Of a stretch of DNA of 64,000 nucleotides, positions 19,337-28,229 are shown piece after piece. The translations under genes were made by a program, and so were the position numbers. The notes beneath the pieces are model-generated. The model was not told where the DNA came from, did not search any database, and saw only the letters and a program-made list of their open reading frames with translations. Origin of the DNA: Chryseotalea sanaruensis. Lineage in GTDB: Bacteria; Bacteroidota; Bacteroidia; Cytophagales; Cyclobacteriaceae. Position 1 is the first letter of the stretch. Every line of letters begins with the position of its first letter. The DNA is taken from positions 675,402 to 739,401 of the forward strand of contig NZ_BHXQ01000001.1 in assembly GCF_003990915.1 (NCBI RefSeq). The letters run 5' to 3'.

Positions 19337-19960
19337 ATGCCTATCCATAATTTCTCAGGAACAACATTTGTCGCATTTACTGATATTTCTGGTTTCAAAG
19401 AGCTTATGAAAAATGATAAGAGAGCACTTGACGCACTAAGACATTTTTACCAGGCTGGATATGACTCGTTAAGTAATGACCGAGGTATAGAAGGGTTCTT
19501 TATTTCCGATAGTGGAATTCTTTTTGCCAGGGAGGGAAACAATCAAGAAAAGCTTACCAATCTCTTACTATCAATAAAAGAGATAAATCGGTTGGTGCTC
19601 GAGAGGAACTACATGTTAACAACTTCGATCTCGTTCGGGGCTTTTGACTACCATGATAAACTCGAATTTGAGGGAATTGAAAAAAATCCAATTTACGGCT
19701 ATGCGTATGTTCAGTCGTTTTTAGATAATGAAACAGGTAAACCAAGAATTCAACCTGGACAATGTAGACTTGTCAAGAAAAACCTTCCGTTAGATATTGT
19801 TATAACACCGGAAAACTTTCCCTTATTGAAAAGTGCCGGAGGGCATTATTACTATTACTGGAATGTCGAGTCACCCAATGAAATTGAATCGTTTGAAAAT
19901 AGATATAATGACAGCTATAGTTTAAAGTATGAGGGAATGTTAAAAGCTCTAAAGGGTTAA
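19337..19960 (+). CDS. Class III nucleotidyl cyclase-like protein
   Basis: The product is 207 residues from ATG 19337; a TTG two codons earlier is less likely. FVAFTDISGFKELM (Asp16) and FFISDSGILFA (Asp58) occupy the places of the two metal-binding Asp residues of adenylate/guanylate cyclases. TTSISFGAF and IYGYAYVQSFLDNETGKPRI match the later cyclase strands and helix. Pycsar anti-phage systems use cyclases of this fold to make cCMP or cUMP. The product here is unknown and the base-selecting residues cannot be assigned by eye. It sits between an Mrr-like nuclease and a GIY-YIG protein. It could also be an inactive cyclase-fold sensor. Confidence 0.6.
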   Translation: MPIHNFSGTTFVAFTDISGFKELMKNDKRALDALRHFYQAGYDSLSNDRGIEGFFISDSGILFAREGNNQEKLTNLLLSIKEINRLVLERNYMLTTSISFGAFDYHDKLEFEGIEKNPIYGYAYVQSFLDNETGKPRIQPGQCRLVKKNLPLDIVITPENFPLLKSAGGHYYYYWNVESPNEIESFENRYNDSYSLKYEGMLKALKG

Positions 19961-20028
19961 TTACATTTTGTACTTACTGTTACACGTATGAAAATGCAAG
20001 AAAAATTTAGTTTCCTAAATCCATAAGC

Positions 20029-20757
20029 GTGATTAGTGAATTTAATAAATCAGTGGTTGAAAGACTTAAGCACTATGTGTATTGCTTAATAGATCCTAGG
20101 ACGTACGAAGTTTTTTATATTGGAAAAGGGTATGGAAATAGAATTTTCCAGCACATGAATGCTGCCCTAAATTCTAACTTAAGATCTGATAAACTAGAAC
20201 AGATTAGATCAATTAAGCAGAGTGGAGCGGTACCAGATTACTACGTCTTACGATACGGACTTGAGCATGACGAAGCCATTCAAATCGAATCAATCATAAT
20301 CGATTTCTCCAGCCTTTTCCAAAATTCATCTCTGAATCTGAAAAATTTAGTTAAGGGGCACAATAGTTTTCTAGGTATTATGAAGGTAAGCCAAATTGTA
20401 CAAATGTACGATGCGAAGGTCATTGAAATTACAGAGCCGTGTTTGATAATAATTGTAAACAGACTGTATTCAGTAGGCATGACCGAAACAGAGCTGTATG
20501 AAGTGGTTCGTGAAAAATGGCGCCTGAATCGAAGGAAAATAACGAAAGTAAAATACGTCATAGCGGCATTTGTCGGATTGGTAAGAGAAGTGTACCAAGT
20601 GAATAAGTGGTATGACACCTTTGACGAAAGAACCCAAAAAACAAGAGTTGGCTTCGAGGGAATTGTTGCAAGTCCCGACATAAGATCAAAGTATGTCAAT
20701 GGAGCATTGGATAAATATAGATCGAACGGTACTCCTTTTCTTTACGTTAATTGTTAA
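20029..20757 (+). CDS. GIY-YIG (LEM-3-like) nuclease domain protein
   Basis: The product is 242 residues, starting at GTG 20029, because no suitable ATG precedes the domain. Residues 16-38 (HYVYCLIDP, VFYIGKGYGNR) are a GIY-YIG core with Tyr and Arg in place, followed by LEHDEAIQIESIIID, whose Glu87 is the expected catalytic Glu. The C-terminal part (KVKYVIAAFVGLVREVYQVNKWY, RVGFEG) is a second conserved domain often seen with LEM-3-like GIY-YIG proteins. It likely nicks or cuts DNA. It is the third gene of the operon, 68 bases after the cyclase-like gene and 17 bases before the HEPN-RES gene. Confidence 0.75.
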   Translation: MISEFNKSVVERLKHYVYCLIDPRTYEVFYIGKGYGNRIFQHMNAALNSNLRSDKLEQIRSIKQSGAVPDYYVLRYGLEHDEAIQIESIIIDFSSLFQNSSLNLKNLVKGHNSFLGIMKVSQIVQMYDAKVIEITEPCLIIIVNRLYSVGMTETELYEVVREKWRLNRRKITKVKYVIAAFVGLVREVYQVNKWYDTFDERTQKTRVGFEGIVASPDIRSKYVNGALDKYRSNGTPFLYVNC

Positions 20758-20774
20758 AGAATTCAATAAAGGTT

Positions 20775-21932
20775 ATGGGAATATGTTCCAGTCATTTTTC
20801 AGATAGGTATATAAAAAAATTTATTGACAAGAATATCTCTGAAACATTTTGTGATTATTGTGAAGATGAAAAGCCATCTGCAAACTTTGACAAATTCTAC
20901 GAATTTATTGAAGAAGCAATTTACTATGAATACGTAGAGCCCTACGAGTCGTCCGCGCCCTACGATCCGGAACCAGCCTATTACCAGGACAGATTTCCTG
21001 GTTTAACAGTGAAGTGGAAATACGAATTGATAGATGAGCTGCTGGATACGTATGATTATTCAATTGTTGAAGATGTTGCTGCCTCTTTTCCTAACGACTT
21101 CTTAGTTGAACGAGATAGAATCTGGGGGCCAACAAAAAACGAGTATTTCAGTTGGGGATGGGAGAAGTTTAAGGAAATAATAAAACACAAAGTTAGATTC
21201 CTCTTCTTTGATTCCAGTCTTAAAACTTCCTTCGAGGACGAATACGATGAGTCTTTAAATCCGACTTCTGTTTTAGACGAGCTAAGAAAAGCTATCAATG
21301 AGCTTGAGTTAATAGTCTATATACCATTGCACGATTTAAATGTCTACAGAGTTAGGCAGCATTCTCGAATGGAATATATTTCATCAGCTGAAAAACTCGG
21401 AGCAGCACCAAATAAGAGTGCTAAAGCAAATCGGATGAGTCCAGCTGGTATTTCTATGTTCTATGGAGCTTTAGATGTGGAAACAGCCAAGAAGGAGGTG
21501 ATAAATGATTCATGGAAAAATAGCGCCACAACAACTGCAGAGTTTGTAAATATTAAGCCACTTAGGTTAATTGACTTTACAAGTTTGACTGAGGTGCCCA
21601 GTCTTTTTGATAAAGCGAACCGTCACAAGCGATCAATTATGGGTTTCATTTTAGCATTTATCGGTGACTTAAGCCTTCCGGTGCAGCCTGACGATAGCGT
21701 CCACATTGAATATGTACCTACACAAGTTGTAACCGAATACTTAAGGCTTAAGCTAGGGAATGAGTATGGAGTAAATGGTATTTTCTACAATAGCGTAAAA
21801 AATCCAGGAGGAAAATGTGCAGTAATCTTTGCTGATAATGAGCAATCAATTGATCATATGCGACTATCTTCGGCCCAAGACTCCCATTTGCTAGTAATGC
21901 TCAACGATTCGATAATAACAGAGTTTATCTAG
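20775..21932 (+). CDS. HEPN/RES domain protein (putative NAD-consuming toxin)
   Basis: The product is 385 residues from ATG 20775; an upstream TTG at 20751 overlaps the previous gene and is not preferred. The N-terminus has Cys4 and His7 with FCDYC (Cys26, Cys29), a zinc-ribbon pattern, then a helical part typical of HEPN/RES N-terminal domains. The C-terminal half is a RES domain: YRVRQHSR, NRMSPAGISMFYGALDVETA, EFVNIKPLRLIDFT. RES toxins degrade NAD+. It ends the four-gene operon and may be the killing effector. No adjacent DUF2384 antitoxin is seen, although small XRE genes follow. Confidence 0.75.
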   Translation: MGICSSHFSDRYIKKFIDKNISETFCDYCEDEKPSANFDKFYEFIEEAIYYEYVEPYESSAPYDPEPAYYQDRFPGLTVKWKYELIDELLDTYDYSIVEDVAASFPNDFLVERDRIWGPTKNEYFSWGWEKFKEIIKHKVRFLFFDSSLKTSFEDEYDESLNPTSVLDELRKAINELELIVYIPLHDLNVYRVRQHSRMEYISSAEKLGAAPNKSAKANRMSPAGISMFYGALDVETAKKEVINDSWKNSATTTAEFVNIKPLRLIDFTSLTEVPSLFDKANRHKRSIMGFILAFIGDLSLPVQPDDSVHIEYVPTQVVTEYLRLKLGNEYGVNGIFYNSVKNPGGKCAVIFADNEQSIDHMRLSSAQDSHLLVMLNDSIITEFI

Positions 21933-22046
21933 TCTGAGTTATTCTTTTCTATTCAAAATTATTCATTCTTGCCGACTTTAATATTTACATGTAATCAATC
22001 AGTCAAATTATTAGTGCTGAAAATTCTTGGTATATGGCGTTTGAAT

Positions 22047-22322
22047 TTAAATTCTGATAAATTCCATTATTGCTTTCCGTGCCAATGGCTCATTACGCTC
22101 CAATTCAGTGAGGCTATCAATCAACCAGATAATAGTTAACTCTTCCAAGTTAACTTCAAGCGCAGCAGCAATCTTCTTAACTAGGATCTTATTGCAGTTT
22201 TTTTCACCTCGCTCTATCTTACTTAGATAAGCAGGATCAACACTTAAGCTGGCCGATAATTGCCTAAGCAATAATCTCTTTTCTATTCGTTTCGTCCTTA
22301 CGTATTCTCCAAACCTACTCAT
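22047..22322 (-). CDS. XRE-family HTH regulator
   Basis: The product is 91 residues from ATG 22320-22322. The first 60 residues form a Cro/C1 helix-turn-helix domain (EYVRTKRIEKRLLLRQLSA, DPAYLSKIERGEKN, KKIAAALEVNLEEL). It lies convergent to the HEPN-RES gene and could regulate a neighbouring unit. Its ribosome binding region AAAAAGGTC is present in two copies 15 bases apart. Confidence 0.8.
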   Translation of the reverse strand: MSRFGEYVRTKRIEKRLLLRQLSASLSVDPAYLSKIERGEKNCNKILVKKIAAALEVNLEELTIIWLIDSLTELERNEPLARKAIMEFIRI

Positions 22323-22324
22323 TA

Positions 22325-22350
22325 GACCTTTTTAGACATGACCTTTTTAG
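22325..22350 (-). repeat. 11-base direct repeat GACCTTTTTAG before an XRE gene
   Basis: GACCTTTTTAG occurs at 22325-22335 and again at 22340-22350. On the minus strand the copies place AAAAAGGTC just before ATG 22322 and 15 bases further upstream. It may be an operator repeat or a duplicated ribosome binding site. Confidence 0.5.
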
Positions 22351-22431
22351 TCCATAACTTTCGTATAATCAATCACTTGGGTGGATTGCAAATTTAGTAA
22401 TTGGTTGTATATTTATATAACCTTTTGTTTT

Positions 22432-22644
22432 ATGAAAACTAAAGATCCAGCACCTAGGCAAGTAGTTGTAAAAAAAGATTTTATTGTACAGAATCCAACC
22501 AAAAAGGGATACTTTCATAAATGGTGTGAAACCTTTCTTTATGATAGTGGAGTATGCTTTGTTAAAACTTTGGGACTTGTTGAGTTCGAGGACGGTTCTG
22601 TAAGAATGGTCGAACCTGAACTGATTAAGTTTGAAAAGAATTAG
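22432..22644 (+). CDS. Small hypothetical protein
   Basis: The product is 70 residues from ATG 22432; the frame is open upstream to a GTG at 22381, but that stretch (WLYIYITFCF) does not look conserved. The sequence (KDFIVQNPTKKGYFHKWCETF, FVKTLGLVEFEDGSVRMVEPELIKF) suggests a small beta-rich cytoplasmic protein. It lies between two minus-strand XRE genes. No family recognised. Confidence 0.5.
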   Translation: MKTKDPAPRQVVVKKDFIVQNPTKKGYFHKWCETFLYDSGVCFVKTLGLVEFEDGSVRMVEPELIKFEKN

Positions 22645-22647
22645 TGA

Positions 22648-22881
22648 TTACTCAAGTAGACTTAATATTTCTTTAGGCGGTACATTAAGAAGTCTTGCAA
22701 TTTTGTAGAGCGTATAAATACTAGGAGTTTTCAGACCGCGCTCAATATTTGATAAGGAATGACGATCTATAGCGTTTTCCATGACTTCAAAGTGCTTTAA
22801 ACTAATGCCTCTTTCAAGCCTTAGCGTCCTGATTTTCTTACCTACCAGCTTTGCAACTTGTTGCTTTGTTTTTAGCGTCAT
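22648..22881 (-). CDS. XRE-family HTH regulator
   Basis: The product is 77 residues from ATG 22879-22881, consisting almost entirely of a Cro/C1-type helix-turn-helix (VGKKIRTLRLERGISLKHFE, DRHSLSNIERGLKTPSIYTLYKIARLLN). It is a small transcription factor, divergent from the 23092-24070 pair and convergent with the 22432 gene. Confidence 0.8.
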   Translation of the reverse strand: MTLKTKQQVAKLVGKKIRTLRLERGISLKHFEVMENAIDRHSLSNIERGLKTPSIYTLYKIARLLNVPPKEILSLLE

Positions 22882-23091
22882 TACTAAGCAAGCAACAAAG
22901 AAGTAGAGCGGTTAGGGTTATATAATTATCTAACCCACAACCAACCAAAGCTTTTCCAAACGTTTGAAGATTATGAAAATAGATCACGTTTTCTATGCTT
23001 ACCAAACCAGAAGAAAGTGAGCCAATTGTTAAGTTATAGAAAGGATACAAGACCTTCAGTCAAAAGAATTTTAAATATATTAGTATTATAA

Positions 23092-23352
23092 ATGCCCCTC
23101 ATGTTAGTTCAATTTACTGATTCTCATCTGCATTCCTGCATACTTAGCGGTTATCGCTATTTGCAGTATGAACCCCATCAAAACTATGGAGTAATCAAGG
23201 CTTTAAATTCAGACAGACCTTTAAGCAATCCTAATTTCAACAACAGTTACATTATTCCTATTACTGATGAGCAAGGATTACAAATGGCAAGCGGTGGTGT
23301 TGATTTAATGGAGGATTTTACATTTTATATTTCACTAGAAGACCATGTGTAA
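23092..23352 (+). CDS. Small hypothetical protein upstream of the SRAP gene
   Basis: The product is 86 residues from ATG 23092 (a second ATG lies at 23101). It has no recognised domain; SCILSGYRYLQYEPHQNYG and YIIPITDEQGLQMASGG are its most distinctive parts. Its last eight bases overlap the start of the SRAP gene, so the two are translationally coupled and probably work in the same process. Confidence 0.5.
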   Translation: MPLMLVQFTDSHLHSCILSGYRYLQYEPHQNYGVIKALNSDRPLSNPNFNNSYIIPITDEQGLQMASGGVDLMEDFTFYISLEDHV

Positions 23353-24070
23353 TAAGTTTGCCAATATCGAAGGGGAAGAATACTATGCCCAGTATTACGA
23401 AGAAATGGCTAGCATACATCGCTTTGACCAATTTGCTTCCAGTTACATGATAGATGGCTTTGTTCATCCTGAGGTTTTGGTTGCTACACATGATGGCCGC
23501 TTGACCACCATGAAGTGGGGTCTTATTCCACGTTGGTGTAAGGATAGGGAACAAGCCAAACAAATGGCAAAGTTTTGCTTAAATTCTGTGAGTGAAACAG
23601 CCTATGAAAAACCATCCTTTAAATATGCCATCCAACATAATAGATGTCTGATACCTTTCTCGGGCTTTTATGAGTGGATGCATGTGGGCAAGCTTAAGTA
23701 CCCTCATTATATTTATTTGAAGAACCTCAAGACTTTCTCCGTTGCAGGCATCTATGAGCGCTGGGTTGATAAAGAAACAGGGGAGGAGATTGAATCTGTT
23801 TCGGTATTGACGACAAAGGCAAATCCATTGATGGAGAAGATCCACAACACAAAGAAACGTATGCCTGCCATTATTCTACGTGAATATGAAAAAGATTATT
23901 TGAATCCTAACCTAACAAAGGAGGATGTATTCGCCTTGTGTGCACCAATAGACGATAAGTTAATGGATGCGCATACGGTAAGTAAATTAATCACAACTCG
24001 TGGAACGCCTAAAAATGTCCCTGAGGTAATGGAAAGGTTTCATTATCCAGAATTGGAAAATGCAGTTTGA
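23345..24070 (+). CDS. SRAP (YedK/HMCES-type) abasic-site protein
   Basis: The product is 241 residues. It starts MCNKF, so Cys2 becomes the N-terminal residue that crosslinks to abasic sites in single-stranded DNA. Other SRAP signatures are present: LNSVSETAYEKPSFK, HNRCLIPFSGFYEW (catalytic Glu), FSVAGIYERW, KKRMPAIILREYEKDYL and DAHTVSKLI. Length matches the family. It protects abasic sites during replication and fits with the neighbouring translesion polymerase genes. It overlaps the preceding small gene. Confidence 0.9.
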   Translation: MCNKFANIEGEEYYAQYYEEMASIHRFDQFASSYMIDGFVHPEVLVATHDGRLTTMKWGLIPRWCKDREQAKQMAKFCLNSVSETAYEKPSFKYAIQHNRCLIPFSGFYEWMHVGKLKYPHYIYLKNLKTFSVAGIYERWVDKETGEEIESVSVLTTKANPLMEKIHNTKKRMPAIILREYEKDYLNPNLTKEDVFALCAPIDDKLMDAHTVSKLITTRGTPKNVPEVMERFHYPELENAV

Positions 24071-24139
24071 TACAGGCTATCTTTGGATATATTTTCTGTT
24101 TTCAAATAATGTGATGACAAACCTTTAGTATTTATAGTA

Positions 24140-24394
24140 TTATGATACTTGAGGGTTTTCCTTTAAATGTTCTTTAAGTGATTTTCTCAGGATGGGTATT
24201 TCTCTTGGACTCCCTTCAAGTGCTCCAAAGAATTGTATTTGCTGCTCTTCATTGAGACTTATTTTCATCCTAACAGATTTATTACCAGGTTTTAGTAAGC
24301 CAGCTTCAGTTACCTTGGATGGGCTTTCTTTGCTTTTGCTTTTAATACCTGACTTGCTTGAATAAATCTTTACCTTTTTTTTCATCTTAGCCAT
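24140..24394 (-). CDS. Small basic hypothetical protein
   Basis: The product is 84 residues from ATG 24392-24394. The Lys/Ser-rich N-terminus (MAKMKKKVKIYSSKSGIKSK) is followed by a short folded-looking part (KMKISLNEEQ-like region, FFGALEGSPREIPILRKSLKEHL). No family recognised. It is convergent with the SRAP gene. Confidence 0.5.
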   Translation of the reverse strand: MAKMKKKVKIYSSKSGIKSKSKESPSKVTEAGLLKPGNKSVRMKISLNEEQQIQFFGALEGSPREIPILRKSLKEHLKENPQVS

Positions 24395-24542
24395 GTTTGA
24401 GTAAATAATACCTGTCAGGTATTTAATGTACTTGATAAATTTAGGCAGAATTTTTGAAAGTAATATGGTGAAAAGGGAAATGCTTTAACCTTACCCTAAT
24501 GGTCGCCAGATTCATTCCTAATTAGTTAATACCTTTACCAGC

Positions 24543-25166
24543 ATGAAATTCGTGTTAATCAGTGATACCCACAATCGGCACGAAAAGCTCAAGGTCCCTG
24601 AAGGGGATGTGTTAATACATGCTGGGGATATTACAGGAGCGGGTTCACTTAAAGACACCTTAGAATTCTTTCGATGGTTTGGAAACTTACCACATCAACA
24701 TAAAATCTTCATTGGCGGTAATCATGATTTTCTTCTAGAGAATACCTCTTTTGATCTGAAGCAATATTTGCCTGCGGGTGTAACATATCTTCACGATGAG
24801 CTTATTGAAATTGAGGGTATTAAAATATATGGATCCCCCTATACGCCCGAATTTTTGAATTGGGCTTTCATGAAGGAAAGAGGGGCAGAAATAAAAGCTA
24901 TTTGGGATAAAATACCTGATGGTATTGATGTGCTAGTAACTCATGGACCGCCTTTTAAAATTCTGGATATGACCAGCAAGGATGTTAATGTTGGCTGCGA
25001 AGATCTCTTAGATAAGGTATTGAGAATTAAGCCTAAAATACATGTGTTCGGACATATCCATGAGGACTACGGAAGGCATCAACGAGAAGGCACACAATTC
25101 TTTAATGCTAGCGTCCTCAATCAATATTATGAATTAGTGAATCCTCCTTTTGTTGTCGAACTATAA
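24543..25166 (+). CDS. Calcineurin-like metallophosphoesterase
   Basis: The product is 207 residues with the full metal-binding set: MKFVLISDTHNRH, DVLIHAGDITGAG, IGGNHDFLLE, VLVTHGPP and VFGHIHEDYG. It resembles the small MPPED1/239AB-like group of phosphodiesterases. The substrate is unknown. No signal peptide, so it is cytoplasmic. It is convergent with the dnaE-type gene and may belong to the same repair island. Confidence 0.88.
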   Translation: MKFVLISDTHNRHEKLKVPEGDVLIHAGDITGAGSLKDTLEFFRWFGNLPHQHKIFIGGNHDFLLENTSFDLKQYLPAGVTYLHDELIEIEGIKIYGSPYTPEFLNWAFMKERGAEIKAIWDKIPDGIDVLVTHGPPFKILDMTSKDVNVGCEDLLDKVLRIKPKIHVFGHIHEDYGRHQREGTQFFNASVLNQYYELVNPPFVVEL

Positions 25167-25220
25167 CAATTATAATCTATATCCACTTTTCAGCTTTCAC
25201 CTTCATAATTAGTAAAATAA

Positions 25221-28200
25221 TTATGCCTGTGTCTGGCCATTCGGCTTCAAACTCCCCCCAATTTCTTCCAATTCCTTTTTCTGAACCAGAGGTAGTTTCT
25301 TCATTGACTTTACTTCAATGATGGGTACACCAAAATCATCTACAACCTTTCCTCTAATGCCATAAAAGCCCCGCCCCCTAAAGGGAAACTCCCTGGCTAC
25401 ATCCGGAAAATGTACTGTATCGAATACAATTCCGTCTTTATCATAGAAGGTACCAAAGTACATGAGCTGTTTCTTTTTGGTTTGCGTTGGTTTAATGGTT
25501 ACTAGATATCCAACGATAGCCACTTCTTGCTGGAGTTTATTCATGAGTTCACTGGCAACGGAATCACCTCTGTGGGACGTCTTAAGCAAATCATAAGGAT
25601 CGCACAGCGGAAAACCCAATAGCTCAATTTCATCAAAAGCATCTTCAATATTGTTCCGTTCCAGCACTGGCAACATGAAGTTAGTGTTGTCTAGCTCGAA
25701 GAGCTCATGGTTGGCAATGACTTTGGTTTTTACCTCACTATAGTAAAGCATGGCCTCCCAGAGGAGTTGCTGCTTACTTTTTCTTGTGAACCGAAATGCA
25801 CCGATGCGGATCAAAATGCGTATTTGCTCTAACCCAAGTTTTATCCGGTTTAAAAAATGGGTCATGCTTGTGTAAGGCCCATTTACGGATCTTTCTTTTT
25901 CAATGTGTTTAGCAACTTTCCCCTCCAAACTTTTTAGGTGAATGAATCCAATGTAAATGGTTGTTCCACAAATTGAAGTCAGGTAAGCGCCTTGGTTAAC
26001 GCAAGGTGGTTCGATGGAAGCGCCACTCATCCTTGCCTCATGGAAATAGAATTCAGTGCTGTAGAAGCCACCAAAATTATTAATCACCCCAACCATAAAC
26101 TCTAGTGGATAATGTGCCTTTAGATATAGGCTTTGATAGCTTTCGACTGCAAAGCTTGCCGAGTGACCTTTGGCAAAGGAGTATCCTGAAAAGCTTTCTA
26201 TTTCAAACCAAACCCGGTCAGTAATTTCCTGCTTGTAGTCTCGCTCTTTACAATTCTCAAAGAAACTTTCCTTTACACGTTCAAATTCTTTCCTGGATCT
26301 ATATTTCCCAGACATTCCACGTCTTAATACATCGGCTTGGGTCAGTGTAAGTCCGGCAAAGTGATGGGCAACTTTAATGACATCTTCCTGGTATACCATT
26401 ACACCATATGTCTCTTTCATTAATTCATCCATTTTAGGATGGATAGATTCATAGGTACCACCATTTCTAACGGCATGGAAACGCTCAATGTAGGCCCGCA
26501 TCATGCCACTCTGTGCTACACCAGGTCGGATGATAGAGCTAGCTGCTACAAGCGTTATATAGTCTTCGCAGCGAAGTTTGCCGAGTAGTTGTCGCATAGC
26601 AGGTGATTCTACATAGAAACATCCCATGGCTCGGCTGCTACGTAATAATTCCTTTACTTTAAGATCTTTCTTAAACTCGTTTACCTGGTAGATATCAATG
26701 TCCTTGTTTTGATTCTGTTTTACAATTCTTACTGTTTCCTTAATATGCCCTAACCCTCGCTGGCTAAGGATGTCAAACTTGTAAATACCAATATCTTCAG
26801 CGTTGTGCATCTCAAAGTGCGATACCGGATATCCTTTAGGTGGCATTTCGGTAGCAGTGTAATGATAGATGGGTTTTTCAGTAATCAGTACTCCACCGGC
26901 ATGTATCGAAATATTGGCAGGTATTTCCAGCATGCGCTCAGCATAGCGGAATATTAACTCACGGATTTGATCTCGTTTTTTGTTCTCATGCGGAAACATC
27001 ACAATTTCATCGATCTCACTTTTGGGCAATCCAAAAACTTTACCTAGCTCTCTTAACACAGATCTTTTTTGGTAAGTCACATGGGTACCCAACAGGCAGG
27101 CATGATCAGTAGTATATTTAGAAAAAATATATTCATAAATATGGTCCCTGTCCGTCCAAGAGAAATCAATATCAAAATCTGGCGGTGATGTTCGTTCCGT
27201 ATTTAAGAATCTTTCAAAATATAGATCAAGTTCTATTGGATCGACATTAGTAATCCCCAGGCAATAGGCTACCATGCTATTGGCACCACTACCACGCCCC
27301 ACATGGTCATAACCATGTTCATCTGCAAAACGCACGAGGTCATAGGCTATCAAATAATAGGTGCAGAAATCCTTTGCCTGAATGATATTAAGTTCCCTTT
27401 CAAAACGCTCACGCATTACTGGATCAGAAGGGTCATATCTTTTCTGAAAACCTTCCCAGGCATTGGTAATCAGAAAATCCCAATCCTTGGCTCGATCACT
27501 GGTAAACGTTTTTTTGTTATGATCCACATAGAGATCAAACTTAATACTACACTGTTCAATTAAGTTTTTAGTGTTTTCAATGATCTCAGGGAAATTTCGA
27601 TAGTGATAACAAAGCTCTTTTTCAGGCATCATCATCTCATCCGGATAACATTGTTGGTTGGGAGCAAGTTTGCTTAAAAGCGTGTTATGATGAATAGCCC
27701 TGAGCAGCCGGTGTACATTGTATCCTGGTTTGTCTACAAAGGTTACAGGATGTAGAATAACATACTTATGCTTATGATGTTTATAACTTTCATTGAGCAC
27801 AAGATTGTTCACCTGTGCTAGCCGTATACCAATAAACTCATTGTCTTTTAGTATTTCAGGTTCAAACCTGCCTAATGGATAAACAACAAAAGTATGATCA
27901 ATTACCGGACAACGGTCTGGCTTCTTCGCATCTTCACGATTTAGAAAAGACAAATACCGGTTTATGTTTTCAAAACCCTCATTATCTTTTGCTATGGCAA
28001 TGAATTGAAAATTTGAATCTTCTCTAAACTCAATTCCTAGTGCAATTTCAACAACGGATTCTTCACCGCGTTCCTTGAGTAGTCTTAATATTTCTATATA
28101 AGAAGCTGTGCTGTTAATTTCAGTAACAATAATCTTTTTGACACCATGCCTTTTTACTTCATCAAGTAGAGAAGCGGGGGATAGGGTGCCAAACTTAAAA

Positions 28201-28229
28201 CTAAACCAGGTGTGACAATTTAAAAACAT
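25221..28229 (-). CDS. dnaE: DnaE-type DNA polymerase III alpha subunit (accessory, error-prone type)
   Basis: The product is 1002 residues, shorter than a replicative DnaE (about 1160). The polymerase core is intact: VGRGSGANSMVAYCLG, then PPDFDIDFSW with Asp351 and Asp353. YKFDILSQRGL, YQEDVIKVAHHFAG and GYSFAKGHSASFA follow, and an OB-like domain lies near the C-terminus. The N-terminal PHP domain has lost its metal ligands (NCHTWFSF and TEINS where active forms have HxHS and TDHG). It begins on the last base of the dinB stop codon (TAATG), so the two are translationally coupled. Together with DinB and the S24 repressor it forms a damage-inducible mutagenesis cassette like ImuBC/DnaE2. Confidence 0.88.
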   Translation of the reverse strand: MFLNCHTWFSFKFGTLSPASLLDEVKRHGVKKIIVTEINSTASYIEILRLLKERGEESVVEIALGIEFREDSNFQFIAIAKDNEGFENINRYLSFLNREDAKKPDRCPVIDHTFVVYPLGRFEPEILKDNEFIGIRLAQVNNLVLNESYKHHKHKYVILHPVTFVDKPGYNVHRLLRAIHHNTLLSKLAPNQQCYPDEMMMPEKELCYHYRNFPEIIENTKNLIEQCSIKFDLYVDHNKKTFTSDRAKDWDFLITNAWEGFQKRYDPSDPVMRERFERELNIIQAKDFCTYYLIAYDLVRFADEHGYDHVGRGSGANSMVAYCLGITNVDPIELDLYFERFLNTERTSPPDFDIDFSWTDRDHIYEYIFSKYTTDHACLLGTHVTYQKRSVLRELGKVFGLPKSEIDEIVMFPHENKKRDQIRELIFRYAERMLEIPANISIHAGGVLITEKPIYHYTATEMPPKGYPVSHFEMHNAEDIGIYKFDILSQRGLGHIKETVRIVKQNQNKDIDIYQVNEFKKDLKVKELLRSSRAMGCFYVESPAMRQLLGKLRCEDYITLVAASSIIRPGVAQSGMMRAYIERFHAVRNGGTYESIHPKMDELMKETYGVMVYQEDVIKVAHHFAGLTLTQADVLRRGMSGKYRSRKEFERVKESFFENCKERDYKQEITDRVWFEIESFSGYSFAKGHSASFAVESYQSLYLKAHYPLEFMVGVINNFGGFYSTEFYFHEARMSGASIEPPCVNQGAYLTSICGTTIYIGFIHLKSLEGKVAKHIEKERSVNGPYTSMTHFLNRIKLGLEQIRILIRIGAFRFTRKSKQQLLWEAMLYYSEVKTKVIANHELFELDNTNFMLPVLERNNIEDAFDEIELLGFPLCDPYDLLKTSHRGDSVASELMNKLQQEVAIVGYLVTIKPTQTKKKQLMYFGTFYDKDGIVFDTVHFPDVAREFPFRGRGFYGIRGKVVDDFGVPIIEVKSMKKLPLVQKKELEEIGGSLKPNGQTQA

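Noticed and set aside
19752..19765. CTGGACAAT, part of the transposon end box, within the cyclase-like gene
   Set aside because: Only nine bases match, it lies in coding sequence, and no second box is beside it.
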